In this document: piece after piece, positions 11,004 through 23,100 of the stretch
How positions within the stretch are numbered: the stretch's first letter is position 1
Layout of the letters: the number at the start of each line of letters is the position of its first letter
Source of the DNA: Phytoseiulus persimilis
Taxonomy: Eukaryota > Arthropoda > Arachnida > Mesostigmata > Phytoseiidae
Length of the DNA stretch: 64,000 nucleotides
Assembly: GCA_037576195.1 (NCBI GenBank)
Contig: CM075101.1
Coordinates: 44,640,001-44,704,000 of the forward strand
Direction: 5' to 3'
Notes under the pieces: generated by a model
What the model was told of the DNA's origin: nothing
Seen by the model: the letters and a program-made list of their open reading frames with translations, nothing else
Databases searched by the model: none
Made by a program: the position numbers and the translations under genes

Positions 11004-14000
11004 CTTCCGTTGCTCGGCATTTTTTCCACATTCGGCATCCCTGAGGGAATGCCGGGGGCAAGCACCGAGAACGAGATTCTTCTGAGAAATCAGTGATTCC
11101 GCTGATACGATCGCTTGACCTCTCTCGAGCTCTGGATTGACAATGTCCGGCATGTTGGCTTGAATGAGTAGTCGTCAAATCCGACCTATTCATCAGCTGA
11201 CGTGATAGATGCGCAGCATAGACCCAGAGCTTTCTGCAGCTATCTAAAACGCAGCTTCCGAGAGTTCTATTCGACTGATTCGAGATGGCTCCGTTGAATC
11301 AAGAGGGTCGGAATAGATGAATCAAGGGCAAAGCGAAATGTGCTGCGTCATTCATACGTGCCGTCGCTGAGCAATTACTCCCGCTCTATTCCACCCGGAT
11401 GCGAGCTTCGAAGGAGCCAGGGAGAGCCTCTCACACTCTTCGGACCATCACCGTAGGTCTCCTCCTTGGAGGGCATATTCTACTGATCGGGGACCCCATG
11501 AGAGGTTGAAAAAAACGCGTGCCTGCCGCGGTAACGCTCCATAAGGCGTGAACTTGATGAGCAGGCATGACCTCTGATGAGGAAGGATACGGCAGAGTTT
11601 CTAGCGGTGAGCTCGGAGGAGACACTCGCGAGCACTGGTCGGGCACATCGTATGTGGGGAGGAGGCTGAAAAAAGCATCTCGTTCCGGAGTGTCCCTCCA
11701 CGAGTTCCATCCGACGTCTCGTTCCAGGGCTTCATGTGAGCTTTGAGAACATCTCACTCAGCCTACATTCACCATCCGCCAACAGAATCCGAATCATATC
11801 GTGAACGTTGGGACGATTCCGTGGCACGTGTAGCGAGTTGGAGAAATGAGCGCGCACGCTCTCCACCGGGACGGAATACCTTGGGTCATCAATATGAAAT
11901 CGAGCTAAAGATTCCAATTTTCCGCCGCGTCATCTGCCGGGTCCCACGAATTGATTCCCGCTTCAGCGGCTCTGATCGAGCCTGCGAATCAGGCTGAATC
12001 CGGCTACAGAGCGACCGCGGGAGCAAGTATCTGCTGAAGCTCATTGTTCCGATAACTTGAATTATTCTCGCCCGATGAGCTCACGGGGGAATCGAACTCC
12101 GTGGAGTTCTCTGCTCGTGACCGGAATTCGCAAATTCAGGCGTATCCCTGTTAGGATTCTTCCGAATCAAAACAGTTTGGGGAGTTGGCATTGTGGCCCC
12201 AACTCTCTGAGCCCAGGTAATCGAGTTTCAATAGTCAAAATGTGTAGATCAAGGGTGGGCAACTTTCTCGCGAGCACAACGGCGGACACAGTGGATCCGG
12301 CCTCCGGGCACAGTGACCAAGTGCCGGAGATGCTCTACTTCTTGTTTAGACTTTCAGCGATGGAGCTCGTCGATTGATCAAGGCACGAAAGATGGAGCGT
12401 CATCTGGCCCACCGCTTGTTTTGTTGAACGTCCAATGATGATCATTCAGATACCACTCACTGCTACCTTGCAAGCTATCTTGTCCTCCTCTGGTGACAGT
12501 ATCTCCCAAAAGTCTTCGATGTCCATACGGGTAGCTTGAAAACTTCCGGAGGACAGAAAATGGTTCGTTGTCCTTGCGACGGAACCACCGATTCAGAGGA
12601 CGTTCTAAATGACTCCGTTCTTCCCTGTTGTGGGATTGTCGCTAGCAAGGGCAATGATGAGGCCTCCCGCGTCAAAAAATCCTTCAAGATGTGTCCGGCC
12701 AAATTTCTCGACCTCTTGATTGAGGAACATTTTGGATGTCAGCGTCTCGTACCCATTCCGTTATTGAAAGAGACCTAGAGGCACACGACCGAGATTCTCC
12801 GCCGGCTCGTGTATCTTCCATTTTCCCGTACAAATACGTCGATTAGCTGTCCTGGTTTCCGTTGTCCTCGATGGTGGACCACCATCGATCCAGTCGTTTG
12901 AATCGCAGTCACCAGAGGGCGACACCGACGTCAGGAATTGAAGATCTATGAGGCTGGCTCGCCAACCTTGAGCTCAGACTCGAAAGGCCCCCACAGTTGA
13001 TGTCCGGTTCGATCCAGAGTTTGAAAGAAGTTCCATCTGGGGATTCACGATAATGAGTTGGGGAAACGCAGTGTCGCTGTCTTAGGAAATGGATTTTGCA
13101 TGGTTCTCAATTGTTCTAGATCGACAGAATGCATGGGAACTCCTGGTTCCCATTTGAATTCAAGTCTTGAAGTGAGGAAGCTCGTGAAATATGGGAGTGC
13201 TTGAAGTGGGGTCACGCCATAACGAGCTTCCTCGTTGGAGGCCACAGAAAGTTCCCTTCTTATTCGAGACAAGAAACAGCAAAAAGTTTCCTGCCAAGTC
13301 TGTGTTATCCAGTTTGCACTTGTTATTATTTCCGAGTAAACTTGTGGATCTCGTTTTTCTGCAAAGCACTGTTCATTGATTTCCTCAAAGAATCAGGTGC
13401 ACTCCGGGGGAATACATTCTTCACTAACCTGATGCATTGAAACTCCCTGTCACGATGTTAGACATTCAGTTCCCAACAAAGGCTCACTGTACGATGAGGG
13501 CTCGAAACCATCCGTTATGACTCGAGTCGTGGACGAGCATGGGGAAACCGTCGATCCTTTGCGAAGACCGTGAGAGCTATGTTGTCATCGTCATCCAGCT
13601 AGATTCCATGAGAAGGGGATTCCATCGACTTAAAACCCAGCGATGCGCACTTTTCAGGGCAGAAATTCTCTGTCGACTCTGTCTCCGACGATCCGTGATA
13701 GCTGATCATTCGAATTCTGGCGTTATTCTTCGCTTGCGGTTGTTCAGACGTCTGGGCAGAGTTTGCTAACAAGGGGGATGAGCTCAGGATTCAATGACAT
13801 AGAGTTGTAATCAAAATAACAAACAGCTTCTCCTAATCGGATTCCGACTCGTGCCGAGTACAAAAAACTCGTCAGATCCATATGCCCGGCGATGTCCCCC
13901 ACAGCTACCTGGGTCGAAATGGAGAGCAAGAAGCCTCGAGAGATCCGTTCATCCGGGAACAAATATACATCTATGGATGATTCCTGTTCCGCGAAGGGAT

Positions 14001-14810
14001 TGATTTCTCCTTGTCGGTGTGGTGGTATGATCCCAGCAGTGACATCAATGAGATAAGCCGCTTATCCAACAACAATCTTAATCCGTGCAACCGACTTCAG
14101 CTGAAAAGACTGTTATGCAATTCAGATGGAAGAATCTGAGTGATGAAGTTCTTTTCCCCGAGCGACAACAATGCCACTCGTTGTGAGCGCGGACATCACG
14201 CATGTAATGAGCCCCTTTTAATCATCGCCAGTGCTGCCTAATCCAGGACTCATTCGGCGTGAGTTGGGCCGTCGGATAGGCAGGCCTGATGCGTATCCCC
14301 TGGCGACTCCTGGAATCTCCAATTCCTCAACTCCAGGGTCCATGACTTCTTGGTCATTGGAATCGGAATCTCGAGGGAGAAACGATTATTCGCTCGTGTT
14401 GCGAACGGTCACTCCTGACCCTAACTCCAACCTGCGGTCACTCGTCAGGCGAGGCTTTGCGGAGCAATCCCTCAATCGATTTGAGCAGTCTTCGGTCATC
14501 TACGCGCTCAAATGCGAGTGGTGAGTGTTCCGCAGGCAGACTTTATTCAAAAATAATGAGTTTGAGGCGTGGTCCGAGCGGTTTGGAAGGACATATTTCT
14601 CTCCTCGCTGACCTTGCTTTGTGTTGACAGTTGGGGTTCGTGCAAATAATGGAGACCCTCAAGAGAACAGCATCTCTTCTTCCGAAGTCGACGATCAGTG
14701 AGCGAGAGAGTGGGATGCTGCATACACGAACAACTGGGTGAGCTGACGGACGACCAGGCAACCGAGCAAGCTTGCGACTACTGACAGTGTGGTAGACAGA
14801 CAGGGATGCT
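11004..14810. other. Gene-poor stretch, no gene recognised
   Basis: Open frames up to about 108 codons (for example 11431-11757 minus, 12057-12377 plus, 12536-12778 plus) show no family motif. An inverted repeat with 12-base arms lies at 13174-13185 and 13222-13233. I see nothing else that I can name. Confidence 0.35.
13174..13233. repeat. Perfect 12-base inverted repeat
   Basis: GAGGAAGCTCGT (13174-13185) and its exact reverse complement (13222-13233) enclose 36 bases. The left arm and the loop also share a short direct repeat beginning CTTGAAGTG. There is no coding context. Confidence 0.55.
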
Positions 14811-14841
<31 letters not shown>

Positions 14842-14864
14842 AAGTAAGTAAGTAAGCAAGCAAC
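14811..14864 (+). repeat. Tetranucleotide microsatellite (AGCC)n then (AAGT/AAGC)n
   Basis: An uninterrupted run of about seven AGCC units is followed directly by CAAGTAAGTAAGTAAGC-type units. It is a compound tetranucleotide microsatellite. Confidence 0.9.
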
Positions 14865-17800
14865 AAAACGAACGAAGTGAGCGACCAGAATGACATCTCG
14901 CGCACCCGTGAGATCTAGATCCCATCGTTGCTCGTCCTCCGCTGAGGGGTGGCTCGATTCTCGGACGATTTGAGAAGCAACGACTTCTCTAATCGGATGA
15001 GCACGATCACAAATGGAAGAAGCTCCGGATTTTTTGCTGCACCATTTGACTGGAAGAGATTCCGGTGGAATGCGCGATCACGACAGCGGTAGTCTCTCGA
15101 GATGCTAGCATTTTCAGAGCAGCTCGGGAACCGGGTTTTTCGAGAATCCAGGAACCTCCTCGGCCCAGATGGAACTCGGACCCGCGAACGACGAGTGCGT
15201 TCCGAACGCTGTTCGGCATGGGGAAGAGACGTCCAACCCTCTGGTTCTGCAGTGGTTTATGCATTCGAACGAAAATGACGTGGAGCCACGTTTTCCTCCC
15301 GAAATTTCGTTAATGAATCCCCTTGAAGGTATGATCACCGGGTAAAGCGGGTACAATACCCTGGAACGAGCTCGATCTAGCTGTAGAGAGCGCGCGAGCG
15401 GATGATCGCAGTCGAACACGGCAAGACTCCGAACTCGTGGGCCAGATGCTCGTTCTCTGCAGTTGTGAGCATCTCGACGACTGGAGTCGGGTTACGGTTG
15501 ATGATGGGCCTGTCCTTTCTCTGCTTTGCTGCAGAAATACCTCTATGCTGGCGATGCTGAGAGTGGAGCGAGAGCGAGAAAAATAACGAGAGTGGATGTG
15601 AATGTATGCTAACGTTTGTAAGTGTATTATCAGAGCATCAGCTCTGAGCGGAAGGAGAGTGAATTTGCCGATTTGTTGAGCGAGCGACAACGCAGTTCGT
15701 GCGAATCGAGATGAACAAAGCAGCAATCTTGACATAGCCATCATGAAAAGCACACATGCATAGTACGCCTTTTCTAACTCTCCTCACGAGAGTTGACGCT
15801 TTATCATAAACATGATAAATATTTGCGCCTTCAATTGCTCGATCTTGCCGAGCTCGCTTCGGAGAAAATCTAGCGTTTGGCTTCGATTCGACGAAGCTTA
15901 CGACGGCTCTTGACAAATATTCTTCAAACGCAACAGCATCAACAACAACGGGAATCGCACAATTCATCCATCTCCAACTACAGCCAATTTGAGGCTACGA
16001 GTGGGAGGACACCCACGAGTTTTCAGTCGAGGCACAAAATGGAGATTGCTGCAGACGGGGCAAAAGATTCAGTGCGGAAGCGTCTGCCGAGGAGTGGTCA
16101 GAGAGGCTGCGATTCTTCCGCGTAGAGCTGATTTCCGTTTCCGCGAGCTTCATTCCGCTTTCGATCAACAGAGGTCTCCGTTGCATCAGCACCGCACAGA
16201 TCATCCTCTCCAATGAGGAACCAACGCCACATATGGAGCAGCGCCGAGTCGAGCCGTGGCATGGAGCGCTTCACTCAGTTCGGGGCGGGGGGTTCTGAGT
16301 GAAATTCATCTGGGGATAACGAGCTCTCGCTGCATGATCCCGACTAGTGGGATAGCTTACGTTATGTGCAGCATTGGTTTTAAGGGAAGGCGATCGATAA
16401 GTAGGATCGGGAAGTTTTCTTTTAAGAGCACGTATTGCAAGTAGGATCTTGGACTCCTTAGAAGCGTTGGCTCCAATACCAGCCCAGCGAGTCGAAAACA
16501 GAGAGAGAGAGAGAGACTCCGCTCAATATAGCAACAAATCTCACACGATCTCATCACTCTCCACGATTCGCGAGCGATTAACTGACTTTCCGCGGCTTCC
16601 CTGCACGTCACCGCAACTCACCCGCGGCCTTCGCGTTTTCCGACCTCGACAAATTGGCAGCGCTTATGATTAGCACTGATATTCGAACTCTTGGTGTGTT
16701 CGTGACCCTAATGGGCAGATACCACTTCATCACGACTTCGATAAGGACATCGATTTTCATTGCCTAAAGTTCTATCGTTCGTACTGTGAAATGCTGATAC
16801 GGATCAAATATTTTGCTAATCTCTCATTAGAGAGATCAGGTCAGAACGTTTCTGCAAGTGGGTGGAGGGAACCATAGATCGTGACGCAGAGTCGCATTTG
16901 GTGTGGAAGGTGAACGAGGACAGGGTGATCTTTCTGTCCATCAAGTTTTTGTTGATTGTAGCTGGAGGCGAGGCGATGATGTTCCGGAGCTTCGTTAGCC
17001 TGCACACACCTGAGGCCTGTGGATTCACTTCGGTGCTCGTCCGATGGAAGCCACAGGGAGCCACGAAAACCATTTTCGAAGAGGGAGCATGAGTTATGCG
17101 CTCAAAACGTAAACTTCCACGTCGTATTCATAGATGTATGGAGCGGTATCAATACTTGGTGCCGGCATTGCTTCGCCAACTCCCGTGCAGTCTGCAGCGT
17201 TGGAAAGTGGAACGAGTCTTCAAGCGTTCCTGACAAAATCGTCAAAAACATTGTTCGCTCTTCGACCCGCGAAATACTCCGCTCATATGAGTGGATCTGC
17301 AGCATGATTCGCGCGTTCCGAAACTGAAAAACCATCACTGAAATCGTGAAGCGGCGTTCGGGCTGCTGGGCTCTAGCGGAGCACGATCCACCTCAGATCG
17401 ATTGCGCTCGACTTCGCCGGAACTGAGCCATCTTCACTCCCACGGAGCTCATCAGCCAGAGCACCCGTGTCTCCTCAAAGCCCTGACTCCCCGTCCGCAT
17501 AATCTGCTACCCACTCACCCTCTTTAATTCAACCAAGATGCGAAGCCTGCTTCCTGGAGCGTTCCCTCGTCTTCAGGAGAACAATTGACTCACGTGCCGG
17601 AAGTGAAGGATGTTCATAATGACGGCGAGCTCCACCGTGCTAAGTGATTCCTCTCGGCTTCCTCCGAGCTGTGGCTGACGACAGGTCATCAAAAAGGACA
17701 TCTACTACCTCCGTCAGCGTGCTGGAAGATCGACAGAGTCTACAACGCTCGGCCGTTTTGGGCTGTATGTTTCCAAATGCCTCCTCTTGAAGGGTCCCCC

Positions 17801-20053
17801 TCCGCCCAGCGATGAGAGGCGGCCTGAATGGGGTCGTTGGGAAGCCGCGAATGTCTCGGGGAAAATCAGAGGAGAGCGGGCATCTCCCTCTAGGAGAAAA
17901 CCATCTCGTGTCAACGATCACCGCCAAAGCGTGGGACACGCTCGGAAATCGATCGCTCTGGCGAGGAATTCGTAGAACTTACGCGAAGAGAGAGGCCGAG
18001 CTAGACGTTAACGATGCCTCAAAATGGCCGCGGTGGGAGGGCGTCCTTCCATTTGCTCTTTGAGAGTGCTCCTTTACACATGTATAGTCCTTCGTGCGCT
18101 GGGAGCGTGTTTCCGCTTGGCTTGTGGCTGCTGCCGTCTTTGTGAAGAGCGCTTTTCTATTGCTGCATGAGTTACTGCCAATCTGGGCTGCCGGGAGTGA
18201 GCTTCTCTCGGACGATTCTAAAGACAAGCGCTGGGTCAGATCCACGCGAACCCTGAGGTTTGGCAACCCAGGTCTATCGATATCAACACGCTCGCTCTCT
18301 GATGATCCGAGCGATTTGCTCTGGGAACTGGTTTCAACTCGTGAGTGCCTCTGGTCGCGCCGACTAATCGGGCTACGAAGCACTTTTTAGATCCTTTCTG
18401 TCCTGTGCTGAGTTCGATGAGCGACAAGAGGAGCCTGGACGACTCCCTCGGGCCTATCAGACAGCAGTTGATTCTTGAACAACTTTGTCGGCCCGATCGC
18501 AAGCTACTCAAGAACTCTCAGAGCTATTCATTCATCCTCCAATTACTTATATTTCTTTGAGAACATTCCGCATCGCAACCACTTTGATCTCCTTATCTTC
18601 GAAGGGTAATTCTTGTATCCTTCAGTGGCCCCGATCACAATCTCCGTTGTCAAACCCAAAAAGAAATGTCACCCAAAGTTCGACCAACAGTCGGAATGCG
18701 ATCATCGGTGGATCTACATACGCTGGAAATCAGAACCTCGCAATGAGTTTGTAAAGTGGACGCTGTACAAGCGCACGAAGCCTAGAGATTCCACGATTTC
18801 TTGAGGAAATTGATGTCCTACGAGGAAAAGAGCACCGAGAGGCGCTTGCCGACCTCGCTTCACGCCGCGCTCTGGTGGGGTCTCATCTCCAATTCTTTGG
18901 AACTCTCACCGCCCCGTTCTTTATCGGAACTGGGCACCCAGATGGAGCTTCGGGTCTATGCGAGTGTTCAGAAAACAGGATTGAATGAATTCACTGTTAT
19001 GGTAATCCACACAGCTTGAAGTCGGCGCAGAGTATTGGAAAGAAACTCTTGTTTGCAGCCCGAGAGGATAATCGTGCATTTGATTTGGATGTTTTGTCAG
19101 CGAATTTAGATCTACTCCCGAGAAACTCTTGTTTGTATCTTCTGTTTGTTTATTCGTTTGCACTGGCATCGGAAGAAGTACTCACCCGACAATACTAATG
19201 CAGGTGTCCGGAGCTGCCACAAGCCGAAGAATCCCCACGCCCGCTATTCGGTCGGACTCGGATCAGCAACGGTTTGTACTCGATAACTCAGCGACACCAA
19301 AACGTATTCCAGTCGTTCGGGTGCCCACGATTTCCCATCCTCTGTGGCCCCGAGTCAACTCAAATGGAATTCATTATCTTTCAGAGCAATGATGATTGTC
19401 AAAAGTCCGTCTGGGTTCCCTGAACGTGCATCGACGAGCCCCGAGAAATTCGTGATCGAGTATTGGATGACATAATAGCTCGCGATCGAGACAGAACATG
19501 GATTCACGATTCATCATCGGAGAGCTTCAGTCGAGCGTCAAGCATCTGATAGCGGCTGCGATGGACGAAAGAAACGAGCGTTCGTATTTGCGCACACGAG
19601 CGCCTCAGCCACTAGAGAGCATTAAGAGGCCAATCCTCCAACGTAAAACTTGAAGTATTGTAGTTCCGAACACGAAGATTGGCTTTATGTTTTTGTTGCT
19701 GCTGCCGCCGCCGCCACTCGTCAACTTCAAGCTGTTCGGAGAAATTTCTCCTGCTTGTATTTGTGATAAGCAAACTACTTGATGAAGCTATGAAAATCTC
19801 GTGTGAGGCTGCCTCTTCACTGAAAGGCCCCAATTTGAAAAGGCAATTCAACCAAGACGACGCGGCATGAAACCATCTATCAGAACGTACGTCTTGGGAT
19901 TATTGGTGAAAAGTCGCATCCCCCCTGACCACGTTCGGGACTCCGATGTTTCCGAGACAAGAGCTGAAATTCACTCCCACCACAACGTAATCTCTCATGC
20001 CGGACTCGATCCCTCTGCTCGAAAGCTCGGAGAATTCGAAATATTCGTCCCCG
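14865..20053. other. Gene-poor stretch, no gene recognised
   Basis: Contains several mid-sized open frames: 15638-15967 minus, 16862-17092 plus and 17102-17338 minus. A segment at about 18613-18804 plus (VKPKKKCHPKFDQQSECDHR onward) reads like protein but belongs to no family I know. A short (GA)n run lies at 16500-16516. Exons of an unrecognised gene are possible but not supported. Confidence 0.35.
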
Positions 20054-20154
20054 TCACTTGAAGCGGAGGTTTGTCAGAGGGGTTCCGCTCCATTTCACAT
20101 GTTGAAGTTAGTTCCGCATTTCTAGCGGAGGACATGGAGAACGGCTTCAAGTGA
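20054..20154. repeat. Inverted repeat with 11-base perfect arms
   Basis: TCACTTGAAGC (20054-20064) and its exact reverse complement GCTTCAAGTGA (20144-20154) flank 79 bases. The interior also holds AGCGGAGG twice. This could be a very small inverted-repeat element, but no target-site duplication is clear. Confidence 0.5.
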
Positions 20155-23100
20155 AGCAAGGGGACTCAACGCCGTACGTGCGAGAAAAGCTTAAATAAAC
20201 CCGAGTTGGCGCACATCAAACACATCACCGAACTTGGAAGAGCAATCGCTCGTGAGGGAATGCGAGGTGTTAATCAGAGAGGCTGCAAGCGATCGGCAAC
20301 TTCAAATGTGGCGGTCTCTTTCGAATTGACAAGTTCGAGACCGTTTCACACAATGTTATCCCGGCGAACTGCCACTTGGCTTACGCACAATTGCACGACG
20401 GGCACTCACTTAGAGGTGTGCACAGTCGGTCGCACACTGCAACCTTGTAGGCCAACTCAGGCCATACAGGCTACATCCAGCCAGCGTTGAATGGCTGCTC
20501 GCCCGCTCGCTCGCTCACCCGGATCAACTCCCGAGCACCAAGCACTCACCAAGTCTCTCCGATTACTTCAAAGCCTCCCGCCTCGCTATGATTAGCTCAG
20601 CAGGTTCCGACAGAGCGATCCACATTACACTGTTGAGAGCGCATCGTTCGACGCAGACACCCGAAAGCATTCAGGCATTCTGGTTGAGTTGGACCCGACG
20701 CCCGGGATGACTGCTAACGATCCACATGGATCCTGAGAGTCGTCGCCCGCGAACCCCAGTCACGGACCCGACGTTGTCCGCGAGGAACGTTCTAACAATC
20801 CCCGGTCGACTGGTATATACATCTAATACAATTTGTTCAGAGACACGCCGCTGACAGCCTAGAGAGGTCAAGATGTGCAGCAGATTGGATATATGAACTC
20901 ACTTACAATACACAACACCCACTTGACATTCGAGCTGGGCTGACACGAAGGAATCGACGAGATACATTTTTCGTTTGCTGATATGCGTCAACGCGGTGCT
21001 CAGAGCCGCGTGAAGTTCTCGGCCTTCTTGTTGAGACACTAATTCGTTCGTATTCTGATCTCTCAGGCGTGAGTTTCGAGCAACCGCCAGATCATAATTT
21101 GACCGCAGCGTTGTCAGGCAATGACAAAGAGGCCAATAGAGTTTTCCTCTGAGATATTGATTCGGTCGAAGTACTCCAGTCTGGCCGTCGGTCAACTGGG
21201 CTGTTCGAGCCGCGTTATCTATTGAGGATGGAATCATCGAAAAAAAAAAAAACAGAGGAAACGAGCCGGCTTTGCATCTGTTCATGGCGCGGCACGTACC
21301 GTGCCGAATAAAGACCCCTCACACGACACGGCGTTGATCAGAGCGGATCCAAACTCTCATCGACCGAAAGATAATGTGGACAGAAGCTGTAGTTGATTCC
21401 CGATCTCGAGTTTCACACCCATATTTTATGAGCCCAACCAATGCCGTATCGCGAATAGATCGGCTGAAGCATTCCTCCCGATGCCCCCCCCCCCCCCCCC
21501 CCCCCCCTCCGAACAGCCGGGCCTGACAGCAGGGAGCTGTGACCTTGTGCGTCGAGTCCGAGTTCGTTTCACTTAGGCACCGGTGGTTGAATCGAATCCG
21601 ACCCGTATACGATGTGTACCAAATGATACGCGCACGGTTGCCACGTGTGCGCGGCAATCACGGCAGGCTTTATAATCAAGTCTCGCTGTTTCAAATTTCC
21701 GGGGGTGATAGTTATAGCTCAGAAGAGTGTCGACCCGAATCCAATCACGCGGGGGCAGACGAGCTGCTACAAACTCCTGCATCTGTGGCGACGTTGGTAA
21801 GTGAAGTGTCAACCCTCAACAGTCCCTAAGAGTCCAGGTCGGAACACGATCCAACATCTCTTCCGAGCATCAATGATGATATCCCCTGCTCCTGTGTCGT
21901 TTCCTGGAGCGGAACAGTTCAAAGAGGGCCGTTTCCACGTTTCGGAGAATCGCTTGCTGTGCACATCAAGAGGTGGTGTCATGGATTCCACTCACACATC
22001 TCGAGAAGATGGTTACAGACGGAAAGAAGGGGGAATCCACGAAGAGAAAGGGAAGCTTCGAACCAGCTCGCTGTCCTTACAGTCTGCGAGAAATCTATCC
22101 AACAGCGGGAAAAGTCAATCATCGGGCCTCAAAGAGCGTTCGCTGATGTCAATTCTTTACGAAAACTCCGGGATACAGCAATTTCAAATGTTTCTTGCAA
22201 ACTGATTCGAGAAACATAGGAACTGATCCCTAATCCGACCTATTCAGGGAAAAGCATCTGTCGTTGACTGTCGATGCTCACGATTGCGCATCGCGAAGAC
22301 TTCCTCGGTAATGCCAGGACTGCTTCCCGGTCCTGACGGGACCCTTGTTCGTTGAATAACACGAGTTGGAAGTTCTCGAAGAGACTGGTGCGCTGAATAT
22401 GGAGGTGCATATTATCATCGTTGAGAACCTCTTTGAATGTAAGGGGACTGGTCGTTCGTGGTTGTTAATGTAACTGGTCAAGTTCCTGGGATTTTTCCTC
22501 AAGGAATCAAAGCAACGCGAATCGGAAGCACTTGGGTACTTTGAGGAGCCCGATACCGAGAAAAAACGTAATAATTGAACGGATCGTCTTGGAAGGGCTG
22601 AGCCAAGAATTCCCTAAGAATCCCATGAGACTCCGAATTCTCAAAGGAGAGCACAACGAAAGATCCAGTCAATCAATGCTCCCTTACTCCTTGGACTGGT
22701 TGGAGCTCGAAACACTCAAAATGGCTACATCTTGAGGAGCTACAATTGATAGTTTTTTGATTCGCTAGATTCATCAGGTCGGGCGAATCGCGCGGCTTGG
22801 GTCGAAGGAAACTCAGAGATAAGTTTCTAGTACTTTCTCACCCGCTCAGAGTCGAGCTGGGCGGGAATCAGAGACAAGCCCCGTTGTAAGAAGCCGAGTT
22901 CCGAGTAGCTGCCCCTTCGGGAGCCAAGCAACGTCTATTGGGAAGGGCTGAGAGAGACTGCGTTCCTGTTTCAGACTTCTCTGAGTAACCTCCGTCACTG
23001 ACAGAAAACTCCTCAGTTCTGAAGCGGGTGACCCCGGGCACCTTGCGTAACTAGAGTAGGAAACGGCCGCTGCGACGTGGGAGTACCATCCCATGGTTCT

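Noticed and set aside
18613-19019. Protein-like plus-strand segments (VKPKKKCHPKFDQQSECDHR and following)
   Set aside because: Considered as exons of an unknown gene, but frames do not join with supported splice sites and no family was recognised.
20591-20665. tRNA-like sequence starting TTAGCTCAGCAGGT and containing GTTCGA
   Set aside because: The D stem would need a 14-base loop and no T stem or acceptor stem pairs; not a tRNA.
21484-21507. C24 run as a possible functional i-motif or G-quadruplex
   Set aside because: A bare homopolymer with no gene context; more likely a simple repeat.
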